Below are positions 1 to 6,139 of a DNA stretch of 6,800 nt, piece by piece. Below the pieces are notes generated by a model. That model worked only from the letters and a program-made list of their open reading frames with translations, was not told where the DNA came from and did not search any database. This stretch comes from Gammaproteobacteria bacterium (GTDB lineage Bacteria; Pseudomonadota; Gammaproteobacteria; Arenicellales; UBA868). Position 1 is the stretch's first letter, and the number at the start of each line of letters is the position of its first letter. Both the position numbers and the translations under genes were made by a program. The stretch covers positions 1 through 6,800 of the forward strand of contig DPVA01000043.1 of assembly GCA_003529705.1 (NCBI GenBank). The letters run 5' to 3'.

Positions 1-514
1 AGAAGACGCCGAAATCCTGTCGGTAGTTGATTCGACGGATACGGTTATCGACGAGAAGAGACGGGATGAAATTCATCTTCAGGGTCTGCGTCACCGGGCG
101 GTGCACGTACTGATATTTAATTCGCAGGGGGCTATATTTCTGCAGAAGCGCGGCTTGGATAAGCAAGAAAACCCTGGCATGTGGGATTCGTCGGTCGCCG
201 GACACGTGGACGCCGGAGAAAGTTACGATGAGTGCTGTGTCCGAGAGATCGAGGAAGAGGTCGGACTGATGCTCGAAACGGTCCCGCCTCGACTTTTCAA
301 ACTTGAGGCATCCGACGTAACCGGGATGGAATTTGCCTGGATCTACCGGGTTGATACTGAAAAGCCGCTTACACCTAACCTTGAAGAGATGTCTGGCGGC
401 GAGTGGTTTTATCCGACTGAACTTGACCGCTGGATCGAGTCAGGCGCAGAAGCACTTTCAGATGTGTTTTGCCTGATTTGGCAGGAGTACAGGGAACTTA
501 AACAGCCGTCCTGA
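1..514 (+). CDS. Nudix hydrolase of the IPP-isomerase-like / YfcD-like group, 5'-truncated
   Basis: The frame is open from base 2, so the true start lies left of the window and 170 residues are visible. A GTG at 101 is in frame, but the codons before it read like the family's N-terminus (EILSVVDSTDTVIDEKRR, then LRHRAVHVLIFN), so 101 is not the start. The Nudix box GX5EX7REUXEEXGU is complete at bases 200-268, with every consensus position present, including the metal-binding REIEEE core. Downstream, the segment ending in LSDVFCLIWQEYREL matches the usual C-terminal helix. Nudix enzymes hydrolyse a nucleoside diphosphate linked to another group. The LRHRAVHV and PGMWDSSVAGH segments place this one with cytosolic housekeeping proteins such as E. 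coli YfcD and with type 1 isopentenyl-diphosphate isomerases. The substrate cannot be read from sequence. It is convergent with avtA, with 12 bases between the stop codons. Family assignment is firm; subfamily and function are inferred. Confidence 0.93.
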   Translation, partial: EDAEILSVVDSTDTVIDEKRRDEIHLQGLRHRAVHVLIFNSQGAIFLQKRGLDKQENPGMWDSSVAGHVDAGESYDECCVREIEEEVGLMLETVPPRLFKLEASDVTGMEFAWIYRVDTEKPLTPNLEEMSGGEWFYPTELDRWIESGAEALSDVFCLIWQEYRELKQPS

Positions 515-526
515 AGCTCCCTCGGA

Positions 527-1798
527 TCATGCCGTCCGACAGGCGTCTTCGTTGTATGCACGGGCCACTTCTTCGCCGATGATCGCAATGCCCGACTGAA
601 CGGATTTGCTATCCTGAGCGTAGGAAATTCGGATGCACTCGTGACGGTGAGTCCACGGATCATTCATCCCCGGAAAAAAGTGTTCTCCAGCGATCACCAG
701 CACACCCCTTTGTTTTAAACGCGTATACAGTTCCTCGCTGGTGATAGGCAGGCCCTCGAACCATAGCCAAAGAAAGATGGCGCCTTCAGGCGTATGGATA
801 CGACAGGGCAGGTTTCCCATGGCTGCAGTAACCCAGACGACTGCCTGTTTCACCCGTTCTTGATAGTAAGGTCGGATGACCTGATCCGACAGGTCCAAAA
901 TACTGCCGTCCTCTACCATCGCGCAAACCAGTGCCGGTCCCGTACTACCGGGTGCGAGAGATACGATGGCATTAGCCGCGGTAACGGCGCGGATGACTTT
1001 CTCGTCCGCCACGATGATACCGGTACGCAAGCCAGGCAGTCCAAGTTTAGAAAGACTAAGGCAGAGGATGGTGTTTCCATCCCACAGATTGTCTGCCTCG
1101 GGAAAGACAATGTTTGGAAACGGTCCGCCGTAAGCGGAATCAAGGATGAATGGAATCCCATGCCGAATCGACAGTTCGCGGAGATGGGCCACCTCGGTGT
1201 CGGTCAGGACGTTGCCGGTGGGATTGGTTGGGCGCGAAACAGCAATGGCACCGACCTCGTCGGAAATGTCCAAGCGATCAAAGTCTACGTGATACTTGAA
1301 TTCACGCTCGCCCCTGATCTCGATAGTGGGCCGGTAGCTATGAAATAGTTCTTCGCCCATCCCTATGTCTGCATAACCGATGTATTCCGGAGCAAGCGGT
1401 AGAAGAATCTTCCGTTTCTTGCCCTGACTGAATTCGCCAGAAAAAAGATGGAAGAGTACATTAAACGAACTTTGACTGCCGTTGGTGATAGCAATGTTCT
1501 GGGGCCCGACGTCCCAGCCACCCCGGGTCCGTAACAACGTCGCAAGTCCATCAATGAAGCGGGTATTGCCTCGGGCCCCGTCGTAGTCCCCACACAGGCG
1601 CTCAAATCTTTCCCCGTCGGCAAGAAGATCAACCATGGCGTTACGAAAGAATTTTTGCGCTTGGGGGATGCGCGCAGGATTACCTCCCCCAAGAAGCCGC
1701 ATTTCGGCAGAGCCGGTAAGGGCACTGTCGATATCTTCCATGAGAGTCAGAATCCCGGAACCCGAGGTTAGGAAATTTCCAAATGTGGAGAAGTCCAT
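527..1798 (-). CDS. avtA: Valine--pyruvate aminotransferase AvtA
   Basis: A cytosolic, PLP-dependent fold-type I aminotransferase. In E. coli, AvtA interconverts valine plus pyruvate with 2-oxoisovalerate plus alanine, linking branched-chain amino acid and alanine synthesis. The product is 423 residues, close to the E. coli length of about 417, and it matches throughout as I recall that protein: an N-terminal GGGNPA motif, TNGSQSSFNVLF for cofactor binding, PLAPEYIGYADIG, SRPTNPTGNV, DSAYGGPFP and a C-terminal PEGAIFLWLWF. The Schiff-base lysine is K251 in SLSKLGLPG (bases 1046-1048). D220 and Y223 contact the cofactor, and the arginine of CIRISYA should bind the substrate carboxylate. I chose the ATG at 1798 because MDFSTFG aligns with the E. 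coli start; the TTG directly before it adds one residue. No clear Shine-Dalgarno is visible. It lies 25 bases after prc on the same strand, so cotranscription is likely. Confidence 0.95.
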   Translation of the reverse strand: MDFSTFGNFLTSGSGILTLMEDIDSALTGSAEMRLLGGGNPARIPQAQKFFRNAMVDLLADGERFERLCGDYDGARGNTRFIDGLATLLRTRGGWDVGPQNIAITNGSQSSFNVLFHLFSGEFSQGKKRKILLPLAPEYIGYADIGMGEELFHSYRPTIEIRGEREFKYHVDFDRLDISDEVGAIAVSRPTNPTGNVLTDTEVAHLRELSIRHGIPFILDSAYGGPFPNIVFPEADNLWDGNTILCLSLSKLGLPGLRTGIIVADEKVIRAVTAANAIVSLAPGSTGPALVCAMVEDGSILDLSDQVIRPYYQERVKQAVVWVTAAMGNLPCRIHTPEGAIFLWLWFEGLPITSEELYTRLKQRGVLVIAGEHFFPGMNDPWTHRHECIRISYAQDSKSVQSGIAIIGEEVARAYNEDACRTA

Positions 1799-1823
1799 CA
1801 AGTTTTTATGTTCCGAATTGCGA

Positions 1824-3956
1824 CTACTGGTCTGCGGAGGGGCTCGCAGTCTCTGACTCGTTGAGGGTCGAGGCCCCGGGCTCTATCCTCTGGACGAGGA
1901 GGTGGCCCGCAAAGGTATCTAGGCTTATGTTGGCGAGAATCCGGGCCGACTCGAGGAGGACAGCATCTCTGGGTAGATTCTCAGCCGGCCTTTCCTCGGC
2001 GTTGTCATATCCGTAGGCCTGCTTGAGAGTTTCAAAGATACGTTTCTGTTCGTTCTCCCTGCGACTACGGTCCTCTTTTCGTTGACTCTCCAGCAGAGAG
2101 ATTGTGGTGACCTTGGCCAACGGTAGTTCGATTTCCTGAAGCCCGGTGAGATAGGCAAAATCCGGATCACTCAGAACCCGGGCGTTGTGGAGTTCGCGAA
2201 GCTGTTTTAGATCATAAGCGCGATCATCATTAGAAAATCTTGAAAAGGCTGCAGGGTTAATTTTGGCGAAGGGCAGCGCGTTTTCCAGCGCTTTCTCCCC
2301 ATAGGGCGAGTCCGAGCCGCGACTGGGAAGGGTAATGTCTGGTACGACGCCTCGATGTTGTGTGCTGGCTCCACTGACCCGAAAGAACTGGGCGATAGTC
2401 AGCTTTAATTGGCCAAGAGGCTGTTCCGGATCCTGGGAGTACCGATCAAGGTCGATCAGGTTCTGCACAGTCCCTTTTCCATAGGTGGCCTCACCGACGA
2501 TGATACCGCGACCGTAATCCTGGATTGCTCCGGAGAATATTTCGGACGCGGAGGCACTGTCCCGATCAACGATCACCGCAAGCGGTCCGGAGTAGGCAAG
2601 ATCATCACTAGGATCGCGATTAATTCGGGTTCGTCCGCGGGCATCACGTACCTGCACGATTGGTCCTGAATCGATGAACAGTCCAGTCAGGGCGGTCGCT
2701 TCTGCAAGGGCGCCGCCTCCATTTCCACGAAGGTCAATAATCAGTCCATCTACGCCTTCACTTTCAAGTTCACTGATAAGGTCGCGGACATCCCGGGTAG
2801 TGCTGCGGTAGTCGGCGTCGCCGCGTGCCCGGGCATCAAAGTCGACATAGAAGGTTGGAACATCGATCACGCCGATCCGCTGAATATTCTTGGTATCCCG
2901 AACTTCTAGCAGACTGCTTTGCGCGGCCTGCTCTTCGAGTTTTATTTCGTCCCGGGTTAATACCAGTATCCGGGACTCGGTATTACCGGTCTTTGGATCA
3001 GGCCGCAGCTGCAGACGAACTATCGATCCTTTCGGTCCCCGAATTAGATCGACCACGTCGTCCAGACGCCAGCCAATCACATCGACAACCGGTTCGGTGT
3101 CTCCCTGTGCTACACCCACAATCCGATCACCAGGGCGAAGGCTGCCCTCGAGTTCTGCAGGGCCGCCTGGCACCACCCGTCGCACCACCGTAAACTCATT
3201 TTGGGTCTGCAGAACGGCGCCGATGCCCTCAAGCGACAGACTCATCCGGATCTTGAAGTTTTCGGTTGCTCGGGGCGAAAAATAGCCTGTATGCGGTTCG
3301 ATGGCTGACATGTACGCGTTGACGATGGTTTGGAATACATCCTGACTGGATATTTGAAGAATGCGCCGCTTCTGTTGCTGATACCGATCCTTAAGGGTTC
3401 TTACGATTTCCGGACGCGTCTTGCCTTCGAGTTTTAAGACGAGGTAGTCATTCTTTATCCGGCGTCGCCACAGGTCGTCAATGTCGACGCGATCAATAGC
3501 CCATGGCGCTTCGGTGCGATCAAAGGGGTAAACCTCAGCAACCGTGAAGTCAAATGGCTTCTCCAGCAGACCCAGTGCGTAATCGATTCGGTTGAGTACA
3601 CGGGAACGATAGGTGTTGAAGATTGCAAACAGAGGCCCGGAGTCCTGGGTCCCGAGGTAGTCGTCAAGTTCGAACCGATATGACTCAAAGAATTCGATAT
3701 CACCGGCTAGAAAGTAACTACGATTGGCATCAAGGGCATCCAGGTAACGGTCCAGGATCTGTGACGACAAGAGATCGTCGAGCTTTGTTTTCCGGTAGTG
3801 GTATTTCTCAACGAAATAGTTGACGAGCTTAAGCGTCCGGTCATGGTGTGGTTCGGCGGTGAGTGCCGGGGCTGCCTGCGCGGCAGCACCGATTCCTGAA
3901 CCGGAGAGGGCAACCAAAACCCCGAGCAGGACGCCCATGCCCGTGCATTTACGCAT
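1824..3956 (-). CDS. prc: Tail-specific periplasmic protease Prc (Tsp), peptidase family S41
   Basis: A periplasmic serine protease that cleaves proteins from exposed C-termini. In E. coli it trims FtsI (PBP3), degrades ssrA-tagged periplasmic proteins and, with NlpI, turns over the hydrolase MepS. From the ATG at 3956 the product is 710 residues (E. coli about 682). It begins with a signal peptide: MRK, a hydrophobic core GVLLGVLVAL, and a likely cut after AQA near residue 28. The order is then an N-terminal helical domain (about 40-235), a PDZ domain (about 239-321, containing EGIGAVLQ and LRPGDRIVGV), the S41 protease core (about 359-542, with DLRGNGGG at 408-415) and the Prc-type C-terminal domain (about 550-687). 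The Ser-Lys pair is S469 (SASASEIF, bases 2550-2552) and K494 (YGKGTVQ), with D480 in the expected position. The frame extends 13 codons upstream to a TTG at 3995, but that would bury the signal peptide. mtnA ends 72 bases upstream. Confidence 0.96.
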   Translation of the reverse strand: MRKCTGMGVLLGVLVALSGSGIGAAAQAAPALTAEPHHDRTLKLVNYFVEKYHYRKTKLDDLLSSQILDRYLDALDANRSYFLAGDIEFFESYRFELDDYLGTQDSGPLFAIFNTYRSRVLNRIDYALGLLEKPFDFTVAEVYPFDRTEAPWAIDRVDIDDLWRRRIKNDYLVLKLEGKTRPEIVRTLKDRYQQQKRRILQISSQDVFQTIVNAYMSAIEPHTGYFSPRATENFKIRMSLSLEGIGAVLQTQNEFTVVRRVVPGGPAELEGSLRPGDRIVGVAQGDTEPVVDVIGWRLDDVVDLIRGPKGSIVRLQLRPDPKTGNTESRILVLTRDEIKLEEQAAQSSLLEVRDTKNIQRIGVIDVPTFYVDFDARARGDADYRSTTRDVRDLISELESEGVDGLIIDLRGNGGGALAEATALTGLFIDSGPIVQVRDARGRTRINRDPSDDLAYSGPLAVIVDRDSASASEIFSGAIQDYGRGIIVGEATYGKGTVQNLIDLDRYSQDPEQPLGQLKLTIAQFFRVSGASTQHRGVVPDITLPSRGSDSPYGEKALENALPFAKINPAAFSRFSNDDRAYDLKQLRELHNARVLSDPDFAYLTGLQEIELPLAKVTTISLLESQRKEDRSRRENEQKRIFETLKQAYGYDNAEERPAENLPRDAVLLESARILANISLDTFAGHLLVQRIEPGASTLNESETASPSADQ

Positions 3957-4028
3957 AGTGTGTCTCACAAGAATTGCAGGTTTCAACGAATGCAAATAAT
4001 TACTAACCTAATAGGCATACGAGGCGAA
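3957..4028 (-). other. Spacer between mtnA and prc, candidate internal promoter region
   Basis: The 72 bases between the mtnA stop and the chosen prc start are AT-rich on the mtnA side (minus strand TAGGTTAGTAATTATTTGCA). I see no pair of good -35 and -10 boxes and no stem followed by a T-run. Just before the prc ATG, GTGAG is only a weak ribosome-site match. The gap is long enough to hold a separate prc promoter, so cotranscription of mtnA and prc is less certain than for the other pairs. Confidence 0.35.
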
Positions 4029-5138
4029 TTATATCGGTCGAGTTTCCGCCTCCCGGGGAAAGAGCGCAACCAGCGCTTCCTCGGATGCCTTTGCGATTCC
4101 CCGCTCAGTAATGATCCCGTTAATATACTTACGGGGCGTGACATCGAAAGCCGGGTTGGCAGCCGAACTGTTATCGGGAGTGATGCGAATACGAGTCAGA
4201 TTGCCGGTCTCGGTATCCCGTCCTCTGATATGGCTGACCTCTTCTGCTGACCGTTCCTCGATTGGGATATCCCGGCAGCCGTCCCGGATCGTCCAGTCGA
4301 TGGTGGAGGAGGGCAGTGCGGCATAAAAGGGGATTCCATTGTCATAAGCCGCGAGGGCTTTTAGGTAGGTGCCTATCTTGTTGCAGACGTCCCCGGTGCG
4401 CGTTGTCCGATCTGAACCCACAATACAAAGGTCTATTTTTCCCTGTTGCATCAGGTGGCCGCCGGCGTTGTCGGCAATGACGGTATGCGGAATACCGTGC
4501 GCCCCCAGTTCCCATGCCGTCAAAGAGGCGCCCTGATTGCGGGGACGGGTTTCGTCAACCCATACATGGACTGGAATCCCTGCGTCATGTGCCTTGAAAA
4601 TTGGCGCCAATGCCGTACCCCAGTCGACGGTTGCCAGCCAACCGGCGTTACAGTGAGTCAGAATATTGACTGCGCAATTGGAGGAAGAGTTTGATGCTTG
4701 AGAAATGAGACTCAGACCGTGGTTCCCGATGCCGCTATTGGTGGCGACGTCTTCATCGCAGATCTGCTGCGCGAGTTTCCGGGCAAACCATGCTCGGGTA
4801 GACGCGGGCTTGGCAAGTAGTAGGGGCAGCATTCGATCCAGAGCCCAACGCAGGTTTACTGCCGTCGGCCGGGATGCCAGTAGATCCTGATACGCGGCCT
4901 GCAGATTTGCTTCAGTCGAGTCAGTTGTTGCCGCAAGATAAAGTCCGCAGGCAGCCGTGGCGCCAATCAGGGGCGCACCACGGACAACCATGTTACGGAT
5001 GGAAAGGACAATGTCGCTGACGGTGCCCAGGCTCCGGACCTCAAAGGCGAAGGGCAGGAGCGTCTGATCGATCACGAGAACCTCTGGATTATCGTCAGCT
5101 AGCCAGATGGACCGAAAGTGACTGCCGTTTACCTGCAC
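4029..5138 (-). CDS. mtnA: S-methyl-5-thioribose-1-phosphate isomerase MtnA
   Basis: A cytosolic enzyme of methionine salvage that converts 5-methylthioribose-1-phosphate to 5-methylthioribulose-1-phosphate. It belongs to the family that also includes eIF2B-alpha-like proteins. The 369 residues are a normal length. The phosphate-binding RGAP motif is at 53-56. The catalytic cysteine is C163 in THCNAGWLAT and the catalytic aspartate is D243 in VGSDRTTRTGD; these correspond to Cys160 and Asp240 of the Bacillus enzyme. VDETRPRNQGASLTAWEL, NAGGHLMQQGK, NKIGTYLKALA, NPAFDVTP and ITERG are all present, typical of a proteobacterial subtype. The start is a GTG at 5138, only 9 bases after the stop of the enoyl-CoA hydratase gene. 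A TAGGT sequence that includes the end of that stop codon could serve as the ribosome site, suggesting translational coupling. No other methionine-salvage gene is in the window, so partners (mtnP or mtnK, mtnB, C, D) must lie elsewhere. Confidence 0.95.
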   Translation of the reverse strand: MQVNGSHFRSIWLADDNPEVLVIDQTLLPFAFEVRSLGTVSDIVLSIRNMVVRGAPLIGATAACGLYLAATTDSTEANLQAAYQDLLASRPTAVNLRWALDRMLPLLLAKPASTRAWFARKLAQQICDEDVATNSGIGNHGLSLISQASNSSSNCAVNILTHCNAGWLATVDWGTALAPIFKAHDAGIPVHVWVDETRPRNQGASLTAWELGAHGIPHTVIADNAGGHLMQQGKIDLCIVGSDRTTRTGDVCNKIGTYLKALAAYDNGIPFYAALPSSTIDWTIRDGCRDIPIEERSAEEVSHIRGRDTETGNLTRIRITPDNSSAANPAFDVTPRKYINGIITERGIAKASEEALVALFPREAETRPI

Positions 5139-5147
5139 GTCGTTGAC

Positions 5148-5924
5148 CTAGCGGTTCTTGAAGTCGGCAGGCCGCTTCTCAGCAAATGCTGCCATGCCTT
5201 CTTTCTGGTCTTCCGTCGCGAACAGGGATTGGAACATGATACGTTCGGCGGCAACCCCCTCAGTAAGAGTGGTTTCGTAGGCTTTGTTGACAGCCGTTTT
5301 CGCCATGAATACTGATGGCCGGGACATGGATGCGATTGCAGCGGCAGTTTTCAACGCCTCATCCAGAAGTTCAGCTACGGGAACCACGCGACTGGCCAGT
5401 CCACTACGCTCAGCTTCATTGGCCTCCATCATGCGGCCGGTCAGGCACATTTCCATGGCCTTGGACTTACCTACATACCGGGTTAGGCGCTGAGTCCCGC
5501 CTGCACCGGGGATGATACCGAGCTTGATCTCCGGCTGGCCGAAGCGGGCGTTATCGGCGGCAATCAGCAGGTCACACATCATCGCCAGTTCACAGCCACC
5601 GCCGAGTGCCAGGCCGGCCACCGCGGCAATCGAGGGCTTTCGGCATCGGGTCACGGTTTCCCAATTGGCGGAGATGAAGCGCTGACGGTAGGCCCGGGAA
5701 AAGTCCAGGGCATGGACTTCGGCAATATCCGCGCCGGCGGCAAAGGCTTTTTCGTTGCCGGTAATGACAACGGCGCGGATGGCCTCATCCGCTTCCAGGA
5801 CTTCCAGAGCGGAAGTCAGTTCGTTCATCAGCGCGTTGTTCAACGCGTTGTAGACCTTTGGTCGGTTGAGTCTGACCAGGGCCACAGCCTCATGCTTTTC
5901 AAGCAATATGTTGCTGTACTCCAT
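5148..5924 (-). CDS. Enoyl-CoA hydratase/isomerase (crotonase), PaaF/ECHS1-like
   Basis: A cytosolic crotonase-superfamily enzyme of 258 residues, probably adding water to 2-enoyl-CoA in fatty-acid, branched-chain or aromatic-acid degradation. Visible motifs are LNRPKVYNALNNALMNEL near the N-terminus, the oxyanion-hole segment KAFAAGADI (about 59-67), ALGGGCELAMMCD with catalytic glutamate E112, and GQPEIKLGIIPGAGGTQRL with the second glutamate E132. These correspond to Glu144 and Glu164 of the rat mitochondrial hydratase. Both glutamates being present favours true hydratase activity over an isomerase or a hydrolase. The C-terminal TEDQKEGMAAFAEKR resembles PaaF. I chose the ATG at 5924 because GGAG (5931-5934, minus strand) lies six bases before it; an ATG at 5930 and a GTG at 5936 are in frame but poorly placed. 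It is divergent from the acyl-CoA synthetase and is first in the leftward block. Family is firm; the pathway is inferred. Confidence 0.93.
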   Translation of the reverse strand: MEYSNILLEKHEAVALVRLNRPKVYNALNNALMNELTSALEVLEADEAIRAVVITGNEKAFAAGADIAEVHALDFSRAYRQRFISANWETVTRCRKPSIAAVAGLALGGGCELAMMCDLLIAADNARFGQPEIKLGIIPGAGGTQRLTRYVGKSKAMEMCLTGRMMEANEAERSGLASRVVPVAELLDEALKTAAAIASMSRPSVFMAKTAVNKAYETTLTEGVAAERIMFQSLFATEDQKEGMAAFAEKRPADFKNR

Positions 5925-5930
5925 AACCAT

Positions 5931-5934
5931 CTCC
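5931..5934 (-). promoter_or_regulatory. Ribosome binding site GGAG deciding the crotonase start
   Basis: On the minus strand GGAG is followed by six bases and then the ATG at 5924. The in-frame ATG at 5930 directly abuts GGAG and the GTG at 5936 overlaps it, so 5924 is the best-supported start. It also gives the usual family N-terminus, MEYSNILLEK. Confidence 0.6.
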
Positions 5935-6025
5935 ACTAACAGATTTTTTCTTATTACTTCTCTATAAAAGCTATGGAAGCTTATTTGTCCGATTTTCAGA
6001 GGCTACACCCGAATATTTTTTAAGG

Positions 6026-6035
6026 CAACATGTTG
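6026..6035. promoter_or_regulatory. Perfect palindrome CAACATGTTG overlapping the -35 box, possible operator
   Basis: The ten bases are a perfect self-complementary sequence, and the right half shares its last three bases with the -35 hexamer TTGACA. The motif ATGTTGA at 6030-6036 recurs at 6058-6064, overlapping the -10 box. A dimeric repressor bound here would block the polymerase. No regulator gene is in the window and I cannot match the sequence confidently to a known family such as PsrA, FadR or LiuR. A 10-bp palindrome in AT-rich DNA can occur by chance. Confidence 0.3.
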
Positions 6036-6062
6036 ACATAATATTTTGAGAAGGCGTATGTT
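6033..6062 (+). promoter_or_regulatory. Sigma70-like promoter for the acyl-CoA synthetase gene
   Basis: A perfect -35 hexamer, TTGACA (6033-6038), is followed after 18 bases by TATGTT (6057-6062), which matches four of six positions of the -10 consensus. Transcription would begin near 6069, giving a leader of about 70 bases before the ATG at 6140. The orientation and location fit the synthetase. The -10 box is imperfect, so activator dependence or a false match are both possible. Confidence 0.45.
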
Positions 6063-6128
6063 GAAACTGACAAGGCAAAGACCTGCTTCTGCGGTCAGCC
6101 CATCCAACAAAAACAAACCGGACACAAC

Positions 6129-6133
6129 AGGTG
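6129..6133 (+). promoter_or_regulatory. Ribosome binding site AGGTG setting the synthetase start at 6140
   Basis: AGGTG is separated by six bases from the ATG at 6140. It contains the in-frame GTG at 6131, which therefore reads better as part of the ribosome site than as the start codon. Confidence 0.55.
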
Positions 6134-6139
6134 AATCAG

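Larger units (their letters stand above)
5925..6139. promoter_or_regulatory. Divergent intergenic control region between crotonase and acyl-CoA synthetase genes
   Basis: The longest non-coding stretch in the window, AT-rich against its GC-richer flanks, and it must carry the start signals for both genes. Facing right is a sigma70-like promoter and a 10-bp palindrome, listed separately. Facing left, the best -10-like sequence is TATAGA on the minus strand (5960-5965), but the hexamers at normal distance upstream of it fit a -35 box poorly, so the leftward promoter is not resolved. A 5-bp inverted repeat, AAGCT-ATGGA-AGCTT (5968-5982), lies just upstream of that -10-like sequence. No riboswitch or terminator-like hairpin with a T-run is evident. 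No conserved small protein is encoded here. Confidence 0.6.

Noticed and set aside
794..1348. 184-codon open frame antisense to avtA
   Set aside because: Low-complexity-free but unfamiliar protein lying wholly inside a clearly identified aminotransferase gene, with no ribosome site and no recognisable family; it is a by-product of codon usage on the other strand.
2825..3285. Two overlapping open frames antisense to prc, rich in Arg, Ser and Pro
   Set aside because: The composition is what reversed GC-biased codons give, and the sense strand encodes the PDZ and protease core of Prc.
3957..3995. Upstream TTG start for prc adding 13 residues
   Set aside because: The extension would place MHSLKPAILVRHT ahead of a textbook signal peptide that begins at the ATG at 3956.
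4395..4440. Possible active-site divergence in MtnA, since GSDRTTRTGD differs from the more familiar GADR-type motif
   Set aside because: As I recall, close variants with S or T next to the catalytic Asp and TT or VT after the Arg are normal for a proteobacterial MtnA subtype, and the catalytic Cys163 and Asp243 are both present.
5968..5982. Inverted repeat AAGCT-ATGGA-AGCTT as an operator or hairpin
   Set aside because: The arms are only five base pairs with no extension and no T-run, too short to claim as a separate feature; mentioned only within the intergenic region.
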